A stretch of DNA of 64,000 nt from Pseudanabaena galeata CCNP1313 (GCF_029910235.1 NZ_CP112874.1:1488001-1552000); one strand, 5' to 3'. Positions 17,923 to 26,220 are shown, counted from the stretch's first letter. Numbers and translations: made by a program. The notes: generated from the letters alone by a model not told the origin.

Positions 17923-18699
17923 ATGAATATCTACCGTCTAGCCGTTTTAAGTGACAATTACGTTTTTGTTTTGCATGATCCTGTTAGCAACACTGCGGCA
18001 GTGGTTGATCCTGCTGTTCCTGAACCTGTACTCGCCAAAATAGAAGAGTTAGGGGCAACTTTGGTAGCGATTTTTAATACTCATCACCATGGCGATCATG
18101 TGGGTGGGAATAAGGCGCTAATAGAAAAGTTTCCCAAGGCAATTGTTTATGGTGGTGAAAAAGATCGCGATCGCATTCCCCATCAGCAAGTATTTTTAAA
18201 AGGCGGCGATCGCGTGACTTTTGGCGATCGGGAAGCGCAAGTATTTTTTGTACCTGGTCATACCTACGCTCATATAGCCTATTATTTTGAGCCAAGTGGC
18301 GATCAAGGTGGTGAATTGTTCTGTGGTGATACTTTGTTTGCTGGCGGCTGTGGCAGGCTGTTTGAAGGGACTCCTGCGGAGATGCTTGCCTCATTGTCAC
18401 AATTGCGTCAACTGCCAGATGATACGCGTGTTTGGTGCGCCCATGAGTACACCCTTGGCAATCTCAAGTTTGCTCTAACTGTGGATCAAGATAATCTGGA
18501 TTTACAAGAACGGATGACAACAGCCACGGCGATGCGTCAAAGAGGCGAGTCAACTGTGCCAACTACGATTGGACTAGAAAAGCGGACTAATCCTTTTATG
18601 CGCTGGGATTTTCCTGCTATTCAGCGATCGGCGGGTATTGAGATTCCCGATCGCGTATTTGCCAGAATTCGCGGACAAAAAGATAATTTTGCAGGCTAG
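17923..18699 (+). CDS. gloB: Hydroxyacylglutathione hydrolase (glyoxalase II)
   Basis: Glyoxalase II hydrolyses S-lactoylglutathione to lactate and glutathione in methylglyoxal detoxification. The metallo-beta-lactamase metal motif THHHGDHVGGN is at about residues 54-64. The other ligands are in PGHTYAHIAY, LFCGDTLFAGGCGRLFEG and WCAHEYTLGNLKF, all as expected for the family. The C-terminal domain (TIGLEKRTNPFMRW) matches the glutathione-binding helical part. The length of 258 residues is typical and the gene appears intact. Confidence 0.95.
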   Translation: MNIYRLAVLSDNYVFVLHDPVSNTAAVVDPAVPEPVLAKIEELGATLVAIFNTHHHGDHVGGNKALIEKFPKAIVYGGEKDRDRIPHQQVFLKGGDRVTFGDREAQVFFVPGHTYAHIAYYFEPSGDQGGELFCGDTLFAGGCGRLFEGTPAEMLASLSQLRQLPDDTRVWCAHEYTLGNLKFALTVDQDNLDLQERMTTATAMRQRGESTVPTTIGLEKRTNPFMRWDFPAIQRSAGIEIPDRVFARIRGQKDNFAG

Positions 18700-18727
18700 G
18701 CTCACAGAGCCAAACCCTGCATGTAGG

Positions 18728-18776
18728 AAGTAGATGAAGGAGAGTTTGTTATCGGGACTGAGGATGCTAACTAGGA
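18728..18776 (-). pseudogene. Vestigial 3' end of an MBOAT acyltransferase gene
   Basis: About 49 bases match the 3' end of the intact MBOAT gene at 22181-22229 in the same orientation. The last 26 bases are identical (ending GATGCTAACTAG), with about six mismatches before them. On the minus strand it reads LVSILSPDNKLSFIYF, against LVSILSPDKKLPFIYF in the intact gene. No longer reading frame surrounds it, so it is a remnant of a second copy or a fragment left by recombination. Confidence 0.7.
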
Positions 18777-18779
18777 ATA

Positions 18780-19016
18780 CTGAAAGAAAAAATTGCGCCT
18801 TTGCAAAATGAAATCAATCGCCTCAATCGTCAGTTTTGTGTAGATTGGGCTTTGGTCAAATCAAATAAGTATGATCTGTCTGCTAGTCGCTATCGAGTGG
18901 TGGAGCAGGATGAGGTGTTTTACGAGTTGCCAGAGGTGACGACGGGACGGATGCTCAAGCTAGAATCTTTTATAGCGGCTGAGGTGCAAGAGTTAGAGCA
19001 ATTATTGGAGAGTTAA
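18780..19016 (+). pseudogene. C-terminal remnant of a type I methyltransferase (HsdM)
   Basis: The reading frame from 18780 gives KEKIAPLQNEINRLNRQF followed by KSNKYDLSASRYRVVEQDE, the characteristic end of N6-adenine methylase HsdM subunits, including the coiled-coil tail LKLESFIAAEVQELEQLLES. An in-frame stop at 18768 precedes it and no methylase motifs (NPPF, GxG) remain. Only the last 75 or so codons of the gene survive. An ATG at 18801 could still give a 71-residue peptide. Confidence 0.75.
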
Positions 19017-19020
19017 ATAT

Positions 19021-19260
19021 ATGAATGAACTGCTAACTCGAATCACGTTTGATTCAAAAATTATGGGCGGTCGGGCTTGCATTCGAGGAATGCGGGTTAC
19101 TGTGTCGCTTGTGTTGAGTCTGATTGCTAATGGTTTGACAACTACCGAAATATTAGAAGAATATCCAGATCTTGAGCCTGAAGATATTAGGGCAAGTCTT
19201 TTGTATGCTGCCTTTTTAGCAAATGAAGAGGTGCGTAGTTTTGCGGGGATTAGTGCATGA
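19021..19260 (+). CDS. DUF433 family antitoxin
   Basis: This 79-residue protein has the DUF433 signature: the motif GGRACIRGMRVTVSLVLSLI, a winged-helix-like fold and the acidic EILEEYPDLEPEDIRASLLYA. DUF433 proteins are usually paired with a PIN-like DUF5615 toxin, and exactly such a gene follows with its ATG overlapping this TGA (ATGA). The antitoxin would bind the toxin and repress the operon. Confidence 0.88.
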   Translation: MNELLTRITFDSKIMGGRACIRGMRVTVSLVLSLIANGLTTTEILEEYPDLEPEDIRASLLYAAFLANEEVRSFAGISA

Positions 19261-19622
19261 GGTTTATTGCCGATATGGGCGTTTCGCAAACAGTAGTGCG
19301 ATCGCTTCAATCGTTAGGCTATGATGCCGTTCACCTGCGAGATCAGGGTTTGCAACGTCTACCTGATGCGTTAATTCTAGACAAGGCAAGATTAGAAGAG
19401 CGAATTGTTTTAACTTTTGATCTTGATTTTGGTGATTTGATGGCGGCTAGTAAGGAAAATTTGCCAAGTGTTGTTATATTTCGCTTGAAAAATACATCAC
19501 CGAAATTTGTTTGGGACAAGCTACAAAGCATTATTGCTGAATGTGCTGATGAGTTGAAGACAGGGGCTATTGTGGTGGTTACCGATGAACGTTATCGAGT
19601 TAGACGATTGCCAATCTCATGA
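19257..19622 (+). CDS. DUF5615 PIN-like toxin
   Basis: This 121-residue protein belongs to the DUF5615 group of PIN-like putative RNases. Conserved acidic positions are visible in FIADMGVSQTVVRSL, HLRDQGLQRLPD and VLTFDLDFGDLMA; together they should form the metal-binding site. The first motif usually reads FLxDxxxP or similar and here keeps the Asp. It is the second gene of a toxin-antitoxin operon with the DUF433 gene, which it overlaps by 4 bases. It appears intact. Confidence 0.88.
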   Translation: MRFIADMGVSQTVVRSLQSLGYDAVHLRDQGLQRLPDALILDKARLEERIVLTFDLDFGDLMAASKENLPSVVIFRLKNTSPKFVWDKLQSIIAECADELKTGAIVVVTDERYRVRRLPIS

Positions 19623-19640
19623 TATTTAGGATGAAAATCT

Positions 19641-19967
19641 ATGCAGTTAACTGAAAAGCCCGTAAGTGCTGAGCAAGTACCTGAGCAGTCGCAGGAGTCG
19701 GCTTTGTTGTCTATTAATGCTCAAGTGTCGTTTGCGAGTTTGCTGGCTCTGATTCAAACTTTGTCCAAAGATCAGAAATGGCAGGTTTATCAAGCGTTGG
19801 GCGCGGAGCTTGCGCCCCAGTCGGCGGAGGCTAAGGCGATCGCCCGTTTAGCGGATGAGGATGATGAGTCTATGTGGATCACGGTTGTCCATGAGGATGA
19901 TGAGATCGATGAAGAGGCTTTAAATGAATGGTTGATGAAGCGTGGTTACAAAAAAGCCGAAGTATAG
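19641..19967 (+). CDS. Probable antitoxin of a RelE-type pair
   Basis: This 108-residue acidic protein is not recognised from motifs alone. It has a central helix FASLLALIQTLSKDQKWQVYQALG and an acidic tail rich in Asp/Glu (DEDDESMW, HEDDEIDEEALNEWLMKRGY), the type of region that wraps a toxin. The downstream gene encodes a RelE/ParE-like protein that starts inside this gene, so the antitoxin role is inferred from position, size and charge. Confidence 0.65.
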   Translation: MQLTEKPVSAEQVPEQSQESALLSINAQVSFASLLALIQTLSKDQKWQVYQALGAELAPQSAEAKAIARLADEDDESMWITVVHEDDEIDEEALNEWLMKRGYKKAEV

Positions 19968-20265
19968 GGTTACGTTACATCCGCTAGTGGGTGTTGAAGA
20001 TTTACCTCTGTTACCTGAGTTTCTACGGGACGATCTCGCTAAATATCAGTTTATTTTGGCGATCGATCCAGTGCAAACGCAGGGAGTGCCGAGCCATGAC
20101 TTACGGGGTGATTTGAGACGTTATCGAGCCTTGGAGATTGACTATAGAGGTGTTTACTATCGTTTGGTGTATCGGGTGTATGAATCACCTACGCCGAAAC
20201 GAGTGCAGGTGATTAGTTTTGCTGAGCATGATTTAGCTTATGAAAGGGCAAAAGAGAGATGCTGA
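19942..20265 (+). CDS. RelE/ParE-like toxin
   Basis: This 107-residue protein has the compact basic fold of the RelE/ParE superfamily: VTLHPLVGVEDLPLLPEFLRDDLAKY, then LRGDLRRYRALEIDYRGVYYRLVYRVYE and VQVISFAEHDLAYERA. The start is a GTG at 19942, overlapping the end of the preceding antitoxin by 26 bases, consistent with coupled translation. Toxins of this group cut mRNA on the ribosome or poison gyrase; the specific activity cannot be told from the sequence. Confidence 0.75.
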   Translation: MVTKKPKYRVTLHPLVGVEDLPLLPEFLRDDLAKYQFILAIDPVQTQGVPSHDLRGDLRRYRALEIDYRGVYYRLVYRVYESPTPKRVQVISFAEHDLAYERAKERC

Positions 20266-20305
20266 GAATTTAGGAGTAAGAGAACTTAGAAAGCAGAGAT
20301 TAGTT

Positions 20306-20755
20306 CTAGATTGGCTCAGGTGGTAATATTTCCACATCACAATTCTTCGTAAAATGCTTACTAACTGAACCTGTCTTATTTCCAACAACACATCCATGAG
20401 CAGAATTGGTGCACACTAACTTTTTTGAAGATACATCGGCTTGATATGCACGACACCCAGCATCTACTACACATACACCTTCATTAGCCAGTTCACATAT
20501 TTGCGTTGGACAGTGGTTAACCTTTTGCTTTAATTCAAAAGCCAATTGTGCCTTAAAAGATACAACAGCATCCTTTCGCGCTTTTTTTGCCCGTTTATAG
20601 CTTTCGTCTAAATTAGTAAGCTCAGCTATATCAACAGACATATAATTGTCTCGAAAAGCTGCTGAAGTTGGGCGCATCTCATCCCACTTAAACTGTCCTG
20701 GATGTAACCACCTAAAAAGCTTGTCAGCAGGTTGTACTTGATAGTTGGCGCTCAT
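20306..20755 (-). CDS. Cys-rich hypothetical protein, third gene of the TIGR04255 cassette
   Basis: This 149-residue protein has no function I can name. It opens with FRWLHPGQFKWDEMRPTSAAF, a pattern recalling uncharacterised proteins with an HP...RPSSAAF start. The rest contains Cys in CPTQICELANEGVC, DAGC, VCTNSAHGC and NC, which might bind a metal. There is no signal peptide. Its start overlaps the previous gene's stop by 4 bases (ATGA at 20752-20755), so it is cotranscribed and coupled. No HIP1 octamer was seen in this or the two upstream genes, in contrast to neighbouring genes, which suggests acquisition. Confidence 0.65.
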   Translation of the reverse strand: MSANYQVQPADKLFRWLHPGQFKWDEMRPTSAAFRDNYMSVDIAELTNLDESYKRAKKARKDAVVSFKAQLAFELKQKVNHCPTQICELANEGVCVVDAGCRAYQADVSSKKLVCTNSAHGCVVGNKTGSVSKHFTKNCDVEILPPEPI

Positions 20756-21273
20756 TCAACCCCTGTTTCCATTAGCCATTCAAGCAGAGAAATTACAAAA
20801 TCTACATCTGTAAAATTGCCATCCTCATCACTTTCGTGATCGCTTTTTAGATATTCAAAAGGTTGTTCCAAGTCCACAGGTATAAATATCTCTAACTGTC
20901 GATCAGGGAACCTCCTACCACACCACTCAAATAGAATTGCCCCATCTGAGCAAGGAGCAATAAAAGGCGATAAGAGAGAGAATCTCAAATTATGAGCATT
21001 AAAATAGCATTGAGTCACTGCAAATAAATCTAAAGCTCTTTGAATATGTTGTCTGCTAAAACCTGCTGCCCCATATCCATCCCAGTTATCTTTAAGAGTA
21101 ATAAGATGCTTTAATCGCTGAAAAGCATTAATATTAGTGATCCAATCAAACTCAGCCTGATGAACTTGAATAGAAACATTTTTCTCAGCTGAGTTTAATT
21201 TTGATATTGCTGTATCTCCACCACTAAATTTTGATCTAGAGAGAGCATTAATAGCTACGTCTTCAGTAAACAT
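20752..21273 (-). CDS. Hypothetical protein with NWDGYGA motif (middle gene of cassette)
   Basis: This 173-residue acidic protein has a recognisable but uncharacterised pattern: LITLKDNWDGYGAAGFSRQHIQRALDL at about residues 57-84, then SPFIAPCSDGAILFEW and the strand-rich PDRQLEIFIPVDLEQPFEYL. Proteins with the NWDGYGA-SPDGxIxLEW-LEI layout occur in many bacteria without assigned function. The gene lies between a TIGR04255 gene (9-base gap) and a Cys-rich gene that it overlaps. No catalytic motif is apparent, which would suit an inhibitor, adaptor or substrate-binding role. Confidence 0.65.
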   Translation of the reverse strand: MFTEDVAINALSRSKFSGGDTAISKLNSAEKNVSIQVHQAEFDWITNINAFQRLKHLITLKDNWDGYGAAGFSRQHIQRALDLFAVTQCYFNAHNLRFSLLSPFIAPCSDGAILFEWCGRRFPDRQLEIFIPVDLEQPFEYLKSDHESDEDGNFTDVDFVISLLEWLMETGVE

Positions 21274-21282
21274 ACTTAACTC

Positions 21283-22041
21283 CTATCTTAGAGACTCATA
21301 ATAGTCTGGATTGAGAGATGCGATAAAAGCGTTTTCAACACAATCATGCGCTTCATTAAGCCAATTTTGAAGCCAACTAGATAGATCAAACATTTTATCA
21401 CTGGACTCAATAGACTCAATTTTTTGAGAAATAAAGTCTAAATCTAGTAGTAACACTAGCTTACCATCAACCCTTTGAACAACCCCTGTTTGGTGTTTCA
21501 AAATTGCTTTGGGTTGTACATGCTGAAATTCATAAACTTGGCTAAAACCAGCTAAGTCAAGATTTAAAGGGCTAGGCAATATAGGAAAAACTGATAAGAA
21601 TTGCTCAATATCAAATCGACCTTCGGGAGGAGAAATATGATTGATATAACGAAGTCCCACCCTCTCAAGTTTGACTTCTCCAATCAGTTCGACATACTTA
21701 CTACCCATCCTAAGTATTAAATCTTTAAAACTTTCCCAACTTGTATATGGTTGCAGATGATTTACTACTAATAAGTCTGCACCAATTTGTACTACTACAG
21801 AGTTGTCTTTATTCCTAATTTGCAATCTTGACAATGCTTTAGTTTGCTCTGGCATATCAATAGTTTGCCCCCCAACAGCAACCTGAAAACTAACTGGATT
21901 AAGTGTTGTATACTCTGGGAATTCATCTTTTACTTGGTTATAAAAAAGTTCAGGGATATCTGTGTCCCACTTATCTGAGGGACTAAACTTTAACTCGCAA
22001 AGAGCCTCTACGAGTGGTTGTTTAGTTAGTAGTTCACCCAT
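21283..22041 (-). CDS. TIGR04255 family protein
   Basis: This 252-residue protein shows the start typical of the sporadically distributed TIGR04255 family: LTKQPLVEALCELKFSP, with a conserved central LERVGLRYINHI (about residues 122-133) and a late WLNEAHDCVENAFIASL followed by PDYYESLR at the C-terminus. The family is of unknown function and is scattered across bacteria, often beside a second uncharacterised gene. Here it is the first gene of a tight three-gene operon. There is no membrane segment, signal or known catalytic motif. Confidence 0.8.
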   Translation of the reverse strand: MGELLTKQPLVEALCELKFSPSDKWDTDIPELFYNQVKDEFPEYTTLNPVSFQVAVGGQTIDMPEQTKALSRLQIRNKDNSVVVQIGADLLVVNHLQPYTSWESFKDLILRMGSKYVELIGEVKLERVGLRYINHISPPEGRFDIEQFLSVFPILPSPLNLDLAGFSQVYEFQHVQPKAILKHQTGVVQRVDGKLVLLLDLDFISQKIESIESSDKMFDLSSWLQNWLNEAHDCVENAFIASLNPDYYESLR

Positions 22042-22170
22042 ATTTTTATCAACACATCATAAGATTTATTAAATAACAGACATTTAAGTATCTCATTTTA
22101 AATCAGTCAAACGACGAAGCAACTTTTATTTCAGTTTAAGTGTTTTGGAGTTTTTGCATCCCTTCGCAAT

Positions 22171-23664
22171 CTAAAAATCAAAGTAGATAAAGGGTAATTT
22201 CTTATCGGGACTGAGGATGCTAACTAGAAAAAGGCTAACGGGGACTAGGAATAACTTTACTTGCCAATTTAATTGCCACTTGGCGCGATCGCAGCGATAG
22301 GCAATCAGTGACAACAGAACTATCGCAAACATTAATAACGAGATTTGCCCCACCGTAATACCAAGGGATTCCACATAGATTTTTACGCCAAACTGAGGAT
22401 CGCTCTCGTAGCCCCAAAGCCTTTGTAAAAACATATTGGTATCGGCTAAATTTGGCAAACGGAAGGGAATCCAGCCTAAAAAGACCACTAACTGCGTGAT
22501 CACAATTGCCAAAATCTGCATTGGTATAGGTTTCCAGATTTTATGTAACCCTTCAAATACGCTGCAAACCTCCATCCAGAGGCGATGGACTACTAGCGCC
22601 GCACCATGCCAGACACCCCAAATAATGAAGCCCCAGTTTGCGCCGTGCCAAATGCCTACAACGAGCATAATAATCATCAAATTTAGGCAAGTGCGCCAAA
22701 GCCCACCCCTAGAACCACCGAGGGGGATATAGAGATAATTTCTCATCCATGCGCCGAGGGTCATGTGCCAACGTCGCCAAAAATCAGAGATGCTCGCAGA
22801 GAAATAGGGGAAATCAAAATTTTGAGGTAGCTTAAAACCAAGTAACAAAGCGCTACCTCTCGCCATATCGATATAGCCGCTAAAGTCACAATAAATCTGA
22901 ATACCATAGGCAAATAAAGCTAGCCATAGCTCCACACTGCCTGCACGTTCAGTATTCCGAAAAGTGAGATCGACCAGTCGCGCCATATTGTCGGCGATGA
23001 TCCCTTTTTTGACGGCTCCACAGGCAAATAGCCAGATACCTTCAGCGATATCAGGTAAGACGGGACGCGATCGCGTGACTAGTTGCGGTGCAAATTCTTG
23101 ATAGCGGGTAATGGGACCAGATAGAAGTTTGGCAAAAAATAACTTATAAGCGGCAAAGTGGAGAAAATCCTTGGCGGGGCTATTACCGCGATAGGTATCG
23201 ATCAGATAAGCAATTAACTCAAACACAAAAAAACTAAGGGTGATCGGCGGTACGATGTTTGCCTTCGCCCAGATTGCTAGCGAACTCCCCACTGGTAAAC
23301 CCGTAATATTGCCGATCGCCGTTGCGACAAAAGGAATGTACTTAAACCCAAATAGCAGTAGCACATTAAAAAATATCCCCACAAACAGCAGCCACTGCTT
23401 CAGGAATTTATCTCCTTTGCGAATTTCTCCTCCTAGCCAGAAATTAACTGCCAACATCACTAGCAACAGCCAAACATATTGCCTCTGAATAAATGAATAA
23501 AACATTAAGCTTGCTGTCAAAATAACTAACAAGCGTGCTTGCACATTTGGTAAGAGCCAATAAACAATCGTTGTGACAATCAGGAATTGAGCATAATCAA
23601 GGGATAAAAAATCCATTTTTATGCCAGCCAAAAACTGAGAAAACTGGAGGGATAGAAAATCCAT
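22171..23664 (-). CDS. MBOAT family O-acyltransferase (AlgI-like)
   Basis: This 497-residue polytopic membrane protein belongs to the AlgI-type membrane-bound O-acyltransferases, which acylate exopolysaccharide or other extracellular glycans. The catalytic-region motif GIWHGANWGFIIWG is at about residues 338-352, with DFWRRWHMTLGAWMRNYLYIPLGGSRGG just before and around ten hydrophobic segments. The N-terminus contains a near repeat (MDFLSLQFSQFL then MDFLSLDYAQFL), so a second ATG 16 codons in may be the original start. The DUF1830 gene ends 2 bases upstream, suggesting an operon. No acyl-donor gene is adjacent. Confidence 0.92.
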   Translation of the reverse strand: MDFLSLQFSQFLAGIKMDFLSLDYAQFLIVTTIVYWLLPNVQARLLVILTASLMFYSFIQRQYVWLLLVMLAVNFWLGGEIRKGDKFLKQWLLFVGIFFNVLLLFGFKYIPFVATAIGNITGLPVGSSLAIWAKANIVPPITLSFFVFELIAYLIDTYRGNSPAKDFLHFAAYKLFFAKLLSGPITRYQEFAPQLVTRSRPVLPDIAEGIWLFACGAVKKGIIADNMARLVDLTFRNTERAGSVELWLALFAYGIQIYCDFSGYIDMARGSALLLGFKLPQNFDFPYFSASISDFWRRWHMTLGAWMRNYLYIPLGGSRGGLWRTCLNLMIIMLVVGIWHGANWGFIIWGVWHGAALVVHRLWMEVCSVFEGLHKIWKPIPMQILAIVITQLVVFLGWIPFRLPNLADTNMFLQRLWGYESDPQFGVKIYVESLGITVGQISLLMFAIVLLSLIAYRCDRAKWQLNWQVKLFLVPVSLFLVSILSPDKKLPFIYFDF

Positions 23665-23666
23665 CG

Positions 23667-24029
23667 TTAGGAGACTACTTCGGGTTCAGGCAGATTTAGC
23701 AGCACCGAAGGATCATCAAGGGGGTTGTCGTCAAGTGACTTGATCGGAACCCAGCTTGGTAAGGTGGAGCTAGCTTCTTCTACCTGTAATTGGACACAGG
23801 GAATTGTATCCGAAAGTATGGAGCTTGCCATCATGCCTGTATGAATCTCAACATGAGCCGAGGCGATCGCTTCAAAGATGAGATTTTGACCAGGGAACAC
23901 AACCCGCTCGAAATACCACTGGGGGACATTAGTAATCCGCGCTATTTGGATTTTGCTAGTGGCATTTACATAGGAGCAGACAATTATTTTGTCTTGCAAA
24001 TCAGCAGGTAATGGATCAAATATGGACAT
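23667..24029 (-). CDS. DUF1830 family protein
   Basis: This 120-residue protein shows the cyanobacterial DUF1830 core: DKIIVCSYVNATSKIQIARITNVPQWYFERVVFPGQ, followed by FEAIASAHVEIHTG and IPCVQL. The function of the family is unknown. It is cytoplasmic by appearance. The C-terminal 40 residues (SSTLPSWVPIKSLDDNPLDD) are low-complexity. It precedes the MBOAT gene with almost no gap and is probably cotranscribed with it. Confidence 0.85.
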   Translation of the reverse strand: MSIFDPLPADLQDKIIVCSYVNATSKIQIARITNVPQWYFERVVFPGQNLIFEAIASAHVEIHTGMMASSILSDTIPCVQLQVEEASSTLPSWVPIKSLDDNPLDDPSVLLNLPEPEVVS

Positions 24030-24443
24030 AGTATTTTTTATATAAAGTTATTTAAGCAAAAATTAACAAGATTTTTGAACATCAAACTAACCTAGATTAG
24101 TCATAGATCCAAAAATATCCTTAATCAAGTCAAACAGACCCTGCCGATCTCTTTAAAATTAACAAGAATACTAATCTTGCCATTTTGCTCGTACATAAAA
24201 CTAACACTCAAGGCTAACTAACGATTGTAAACACTACTACCAACTACTAATTCGGCGATCGCTAATTTGATCCCCACTTTGTTGATCCCCATGATTACCG
24301 AACTAGTCGTAAAGTGAATATAATTAAGATATGTAAAGACCTAGCGATGAATATTCTCCAATTTTCCAAGGTGGAAATTGTGGTGAAATCTCCAACAAAT
24401 AATAAGAACAATAAGAAAAAACTTAGATCAAAGATAAAATCCT
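24030..24443. other. Promoter-bearing intergenic region
   Basis: This 414-bp AT-rich gap separates two divergent genes (DUF1830 leftwards, radical SAM rightwards), so it must carry both promoters. A TATAAT-like box occurs near 24319-24324. I saw no strong inverted repeat, ORF or RNA gene here. Confidence 0.4.
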
Positions 24444-26066
24444 ATGTCCACCACTGAGTTTATAAAAAATCCCATTGATTTAACGAGAGATCGATCTGGT
24501 GTATCTGTGGGCTGCGATCGCATTCTCTACATCCGCCTACCATGCAACCCGATTTTCCCGATTGGTGTAGTTTATTTGTCCGATCACATTCATAAGATTG
24601 CGCCCAATGTGCAGCAAAATATTTTTGATTTAGGTACTGTGCCACCCCTTGATTTTTATGGGGCGCTGGATCGAGCGATCGACAAGTTTCAACCAAATTT
24701 ATTAGTATTCTCGTGGCGCGATATTCAGATTTATGCACCTGTGGGCGGACGCGGCGGTAATCCTCTGCAAAATGCCTTTGAGTTTTACTATGCCAAAAAT
24801 CCTTTCAAGAAATTACGGGGAGCCGTGAATGGGCTGCGTCTATTTACCTCTTACTACACCGAACTTTGGCGCAATTCGCAGTTAATCAGACGCGGATTGG
24901 CTCGTGCGAGACGTTATCATCCCGAGGCTCGAACCGTTATCGGTGGCGGTGCGGTCAGTGTGTTCTATGAACAGCTAGGAAATATTTTGCCAAAGGGGAC
25001 GATTATTTCTGTAGGTGAAGGCGAATCATTACTGGAGCGCTTAGTCCAAGGGCGAGAAATTGAAAGCGATCGCTGCTATGTGGTCGGTGAAACCAAGCCC
25101 CGTGAAAGATTAATCCACGAGCAACCTGCACCAATTGAAAAAAGTGCTTGCGATTACGAATACATCGAATCGATTTGGGAAGATTTTAATTACTATTTCC
25201 GCGATCGCGACTTTTATATTGGTGTCCAAACTAAGCGCGGCTGTCCCCATAACTGTTGTTACTGCATTTACACCGTCATCGAAGGCAAGCAAGTTCGGAT
25301 CAATCCTACCGATGAAGTGATCAAGGAAATGCGGACACTTTACGATCGCGGTGTTCGCAATTTTTGGTTCACCGATGCTCAGTTTATTCCTGCCAAAAAA
25401 TTCATTGATGATGCCGTTGAATTATTAGAAAAAGTCAAAGCATCGGGTATGACTGACATCCATTGGGCTGCCTATATTCGTGCGGACAATCTCACACCTT
25501 ACCTCTGTCAGTTAATGGTGGAGACAGGCATGAGCTATTTTGAGATCGGCATCACTAGCGGTTCGCAGGAGCTTGTTCGCAAAATGCGAATGGGCTATAA
25601 CCTCAAGTCTGTTTTACAAAATTGTCGTGATCTCAAAGCCGCAGGTTTTAATGAGTTGGTATCGGTTAACTATTCCTTCAATGTTATTGATGAAACCCTA
25701 GAGACAATTCGCCAGACGATCGCCTATCACCGCGAACTGGAGGCAATTTTTGGAGCCGACAAAGTGGAACCTGCCATCTTCTTCATTGGCTTACAACCCC
25801 ATACACATTTGGAAGACTACGCCTTCAAAAATAACATTCTCAAACCTGACTACAATCCTATGAGCATGATGCCTTGGACAGCCAAGAAATTACTCTGGAA
25901 TCCTGAGCCGCTTGGTTCTTTCTTTGGTGAAGTCTGTTTGGAAGCATGGAAGCGTGATGATGATGACTTCGGGCGCACAGTGATGGATATTCTAGAGGAG
26001 CGTCTTGGACGCGCACCATTGGAAGAAGCTCTCGCTGCACCAATGAAGGAACTAGTTAACGTCTAA
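24444..26066 (+). CDS. Photosystem II high-light acclimation radical SAM protein
   Basis: This 540-residue protein combines an N-terminal B12-binding-like region (about 20-220, with VVYLSDHI and TVIGGGAVSVFYEQLG) with a radical SAM domain. The iron-sulfur motif CPHNCCYC (CxxxCxxC) is at about residues 267-274, followed by the glycine-containing strand segments (WFTDAQF, YFEIGITSGSQELVRKMRMGY). The overall pattern matches the cyanobacterial family named for high-light acclimation of photosystem II; the reaction is not established. The gene is monocistronic, followed by a strong terminator hairpin. Confidence 0.85.
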   Translation: MSTTEFIKNPIDLTRDRSGVSVGCDRILYIRLPCNPIFPIGVVYLSDHIHKIAPNVQQNIFDLGTVPPLDFYGALDRAIDKFQPNLLVFSWRDIQIYAPVGGRGGNPLQNAFEFYYAKNPFKKLRGAVNGLRLFTSYYTELWRNSQLIRRGLARARRYHPEARTVIGGGAVSVFYEQLGNILPKGTIISVGEGESLLERLVQGREIESDRCYVVGETKPRERLIHEQPAPIEKSACDYEYIESIWEDFNYYFRDRDFYIGVQTKRGCPHNCCYCIYTVIEGKQVRINPTDEVIKEMRTLYDRGVRNFWFTDAQFIPAKKFIDDAVELLEKVKASGMTDIHWAAYIRADNLTPYLCQLMVETGMSYFEIGITSGSQELVRKMRMGYNLKSVLQNCRDLKAAGFNELVSVNYSFNVIDETLETIRQTIAYHRELEAIFGADKVEPAIFFIGLQPHTHLEDYAFKNNILKPDYNPMSMMPWTAKKLLWNPEPLGSFFGEVCLEAWKRDDDDFGRTVMDILEERLGRAPLEEALAAPMKELVNV

Positions 26067-26100
26067 AAAAAGAAGATTCGCAATGCGAATCTTCTTTTTT
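26067..26100 (+). terminator. Rho-independent terminator
   Basis: The stem AAAAAGAAGATTCGCA/TGCGAATCTTCTTTTT is perfect and ends in a T run directly after the radical SAM stop codon. The A run on the other side would allow it to work in reverse too. Confidence 0.85.
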
Positions 26101-26107
26101 GTGATTC

Positions 26108-26162
26108 AAAACCCAAATAGTGTGAGGCGGCGCTTCGCGCCGCCTCACACTATTTGGGTTTT
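26108..26162. repeat. AAAACCC-family hairpin, copy 1
   Basis: This is a 55-bp perfect palindrome with ends AAAACCCAAA/TTTGGGTTTT, variable arm TAGTGTGAGGC, conserved centre GGCGC and a TTCG tetraloop. It is followed by ATGTCCTAACAAGAATGGCGACAGCTATA, which also flanks copy 3 at 40.3 kb in the complementary orientation. Confidence 0.85.
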
Positions 26163-26220
26163 ATGTCCTAACAAGAATGGCGACAGCTATAATATGTAAT
26201 CAGCGAATGGAATAACATTT

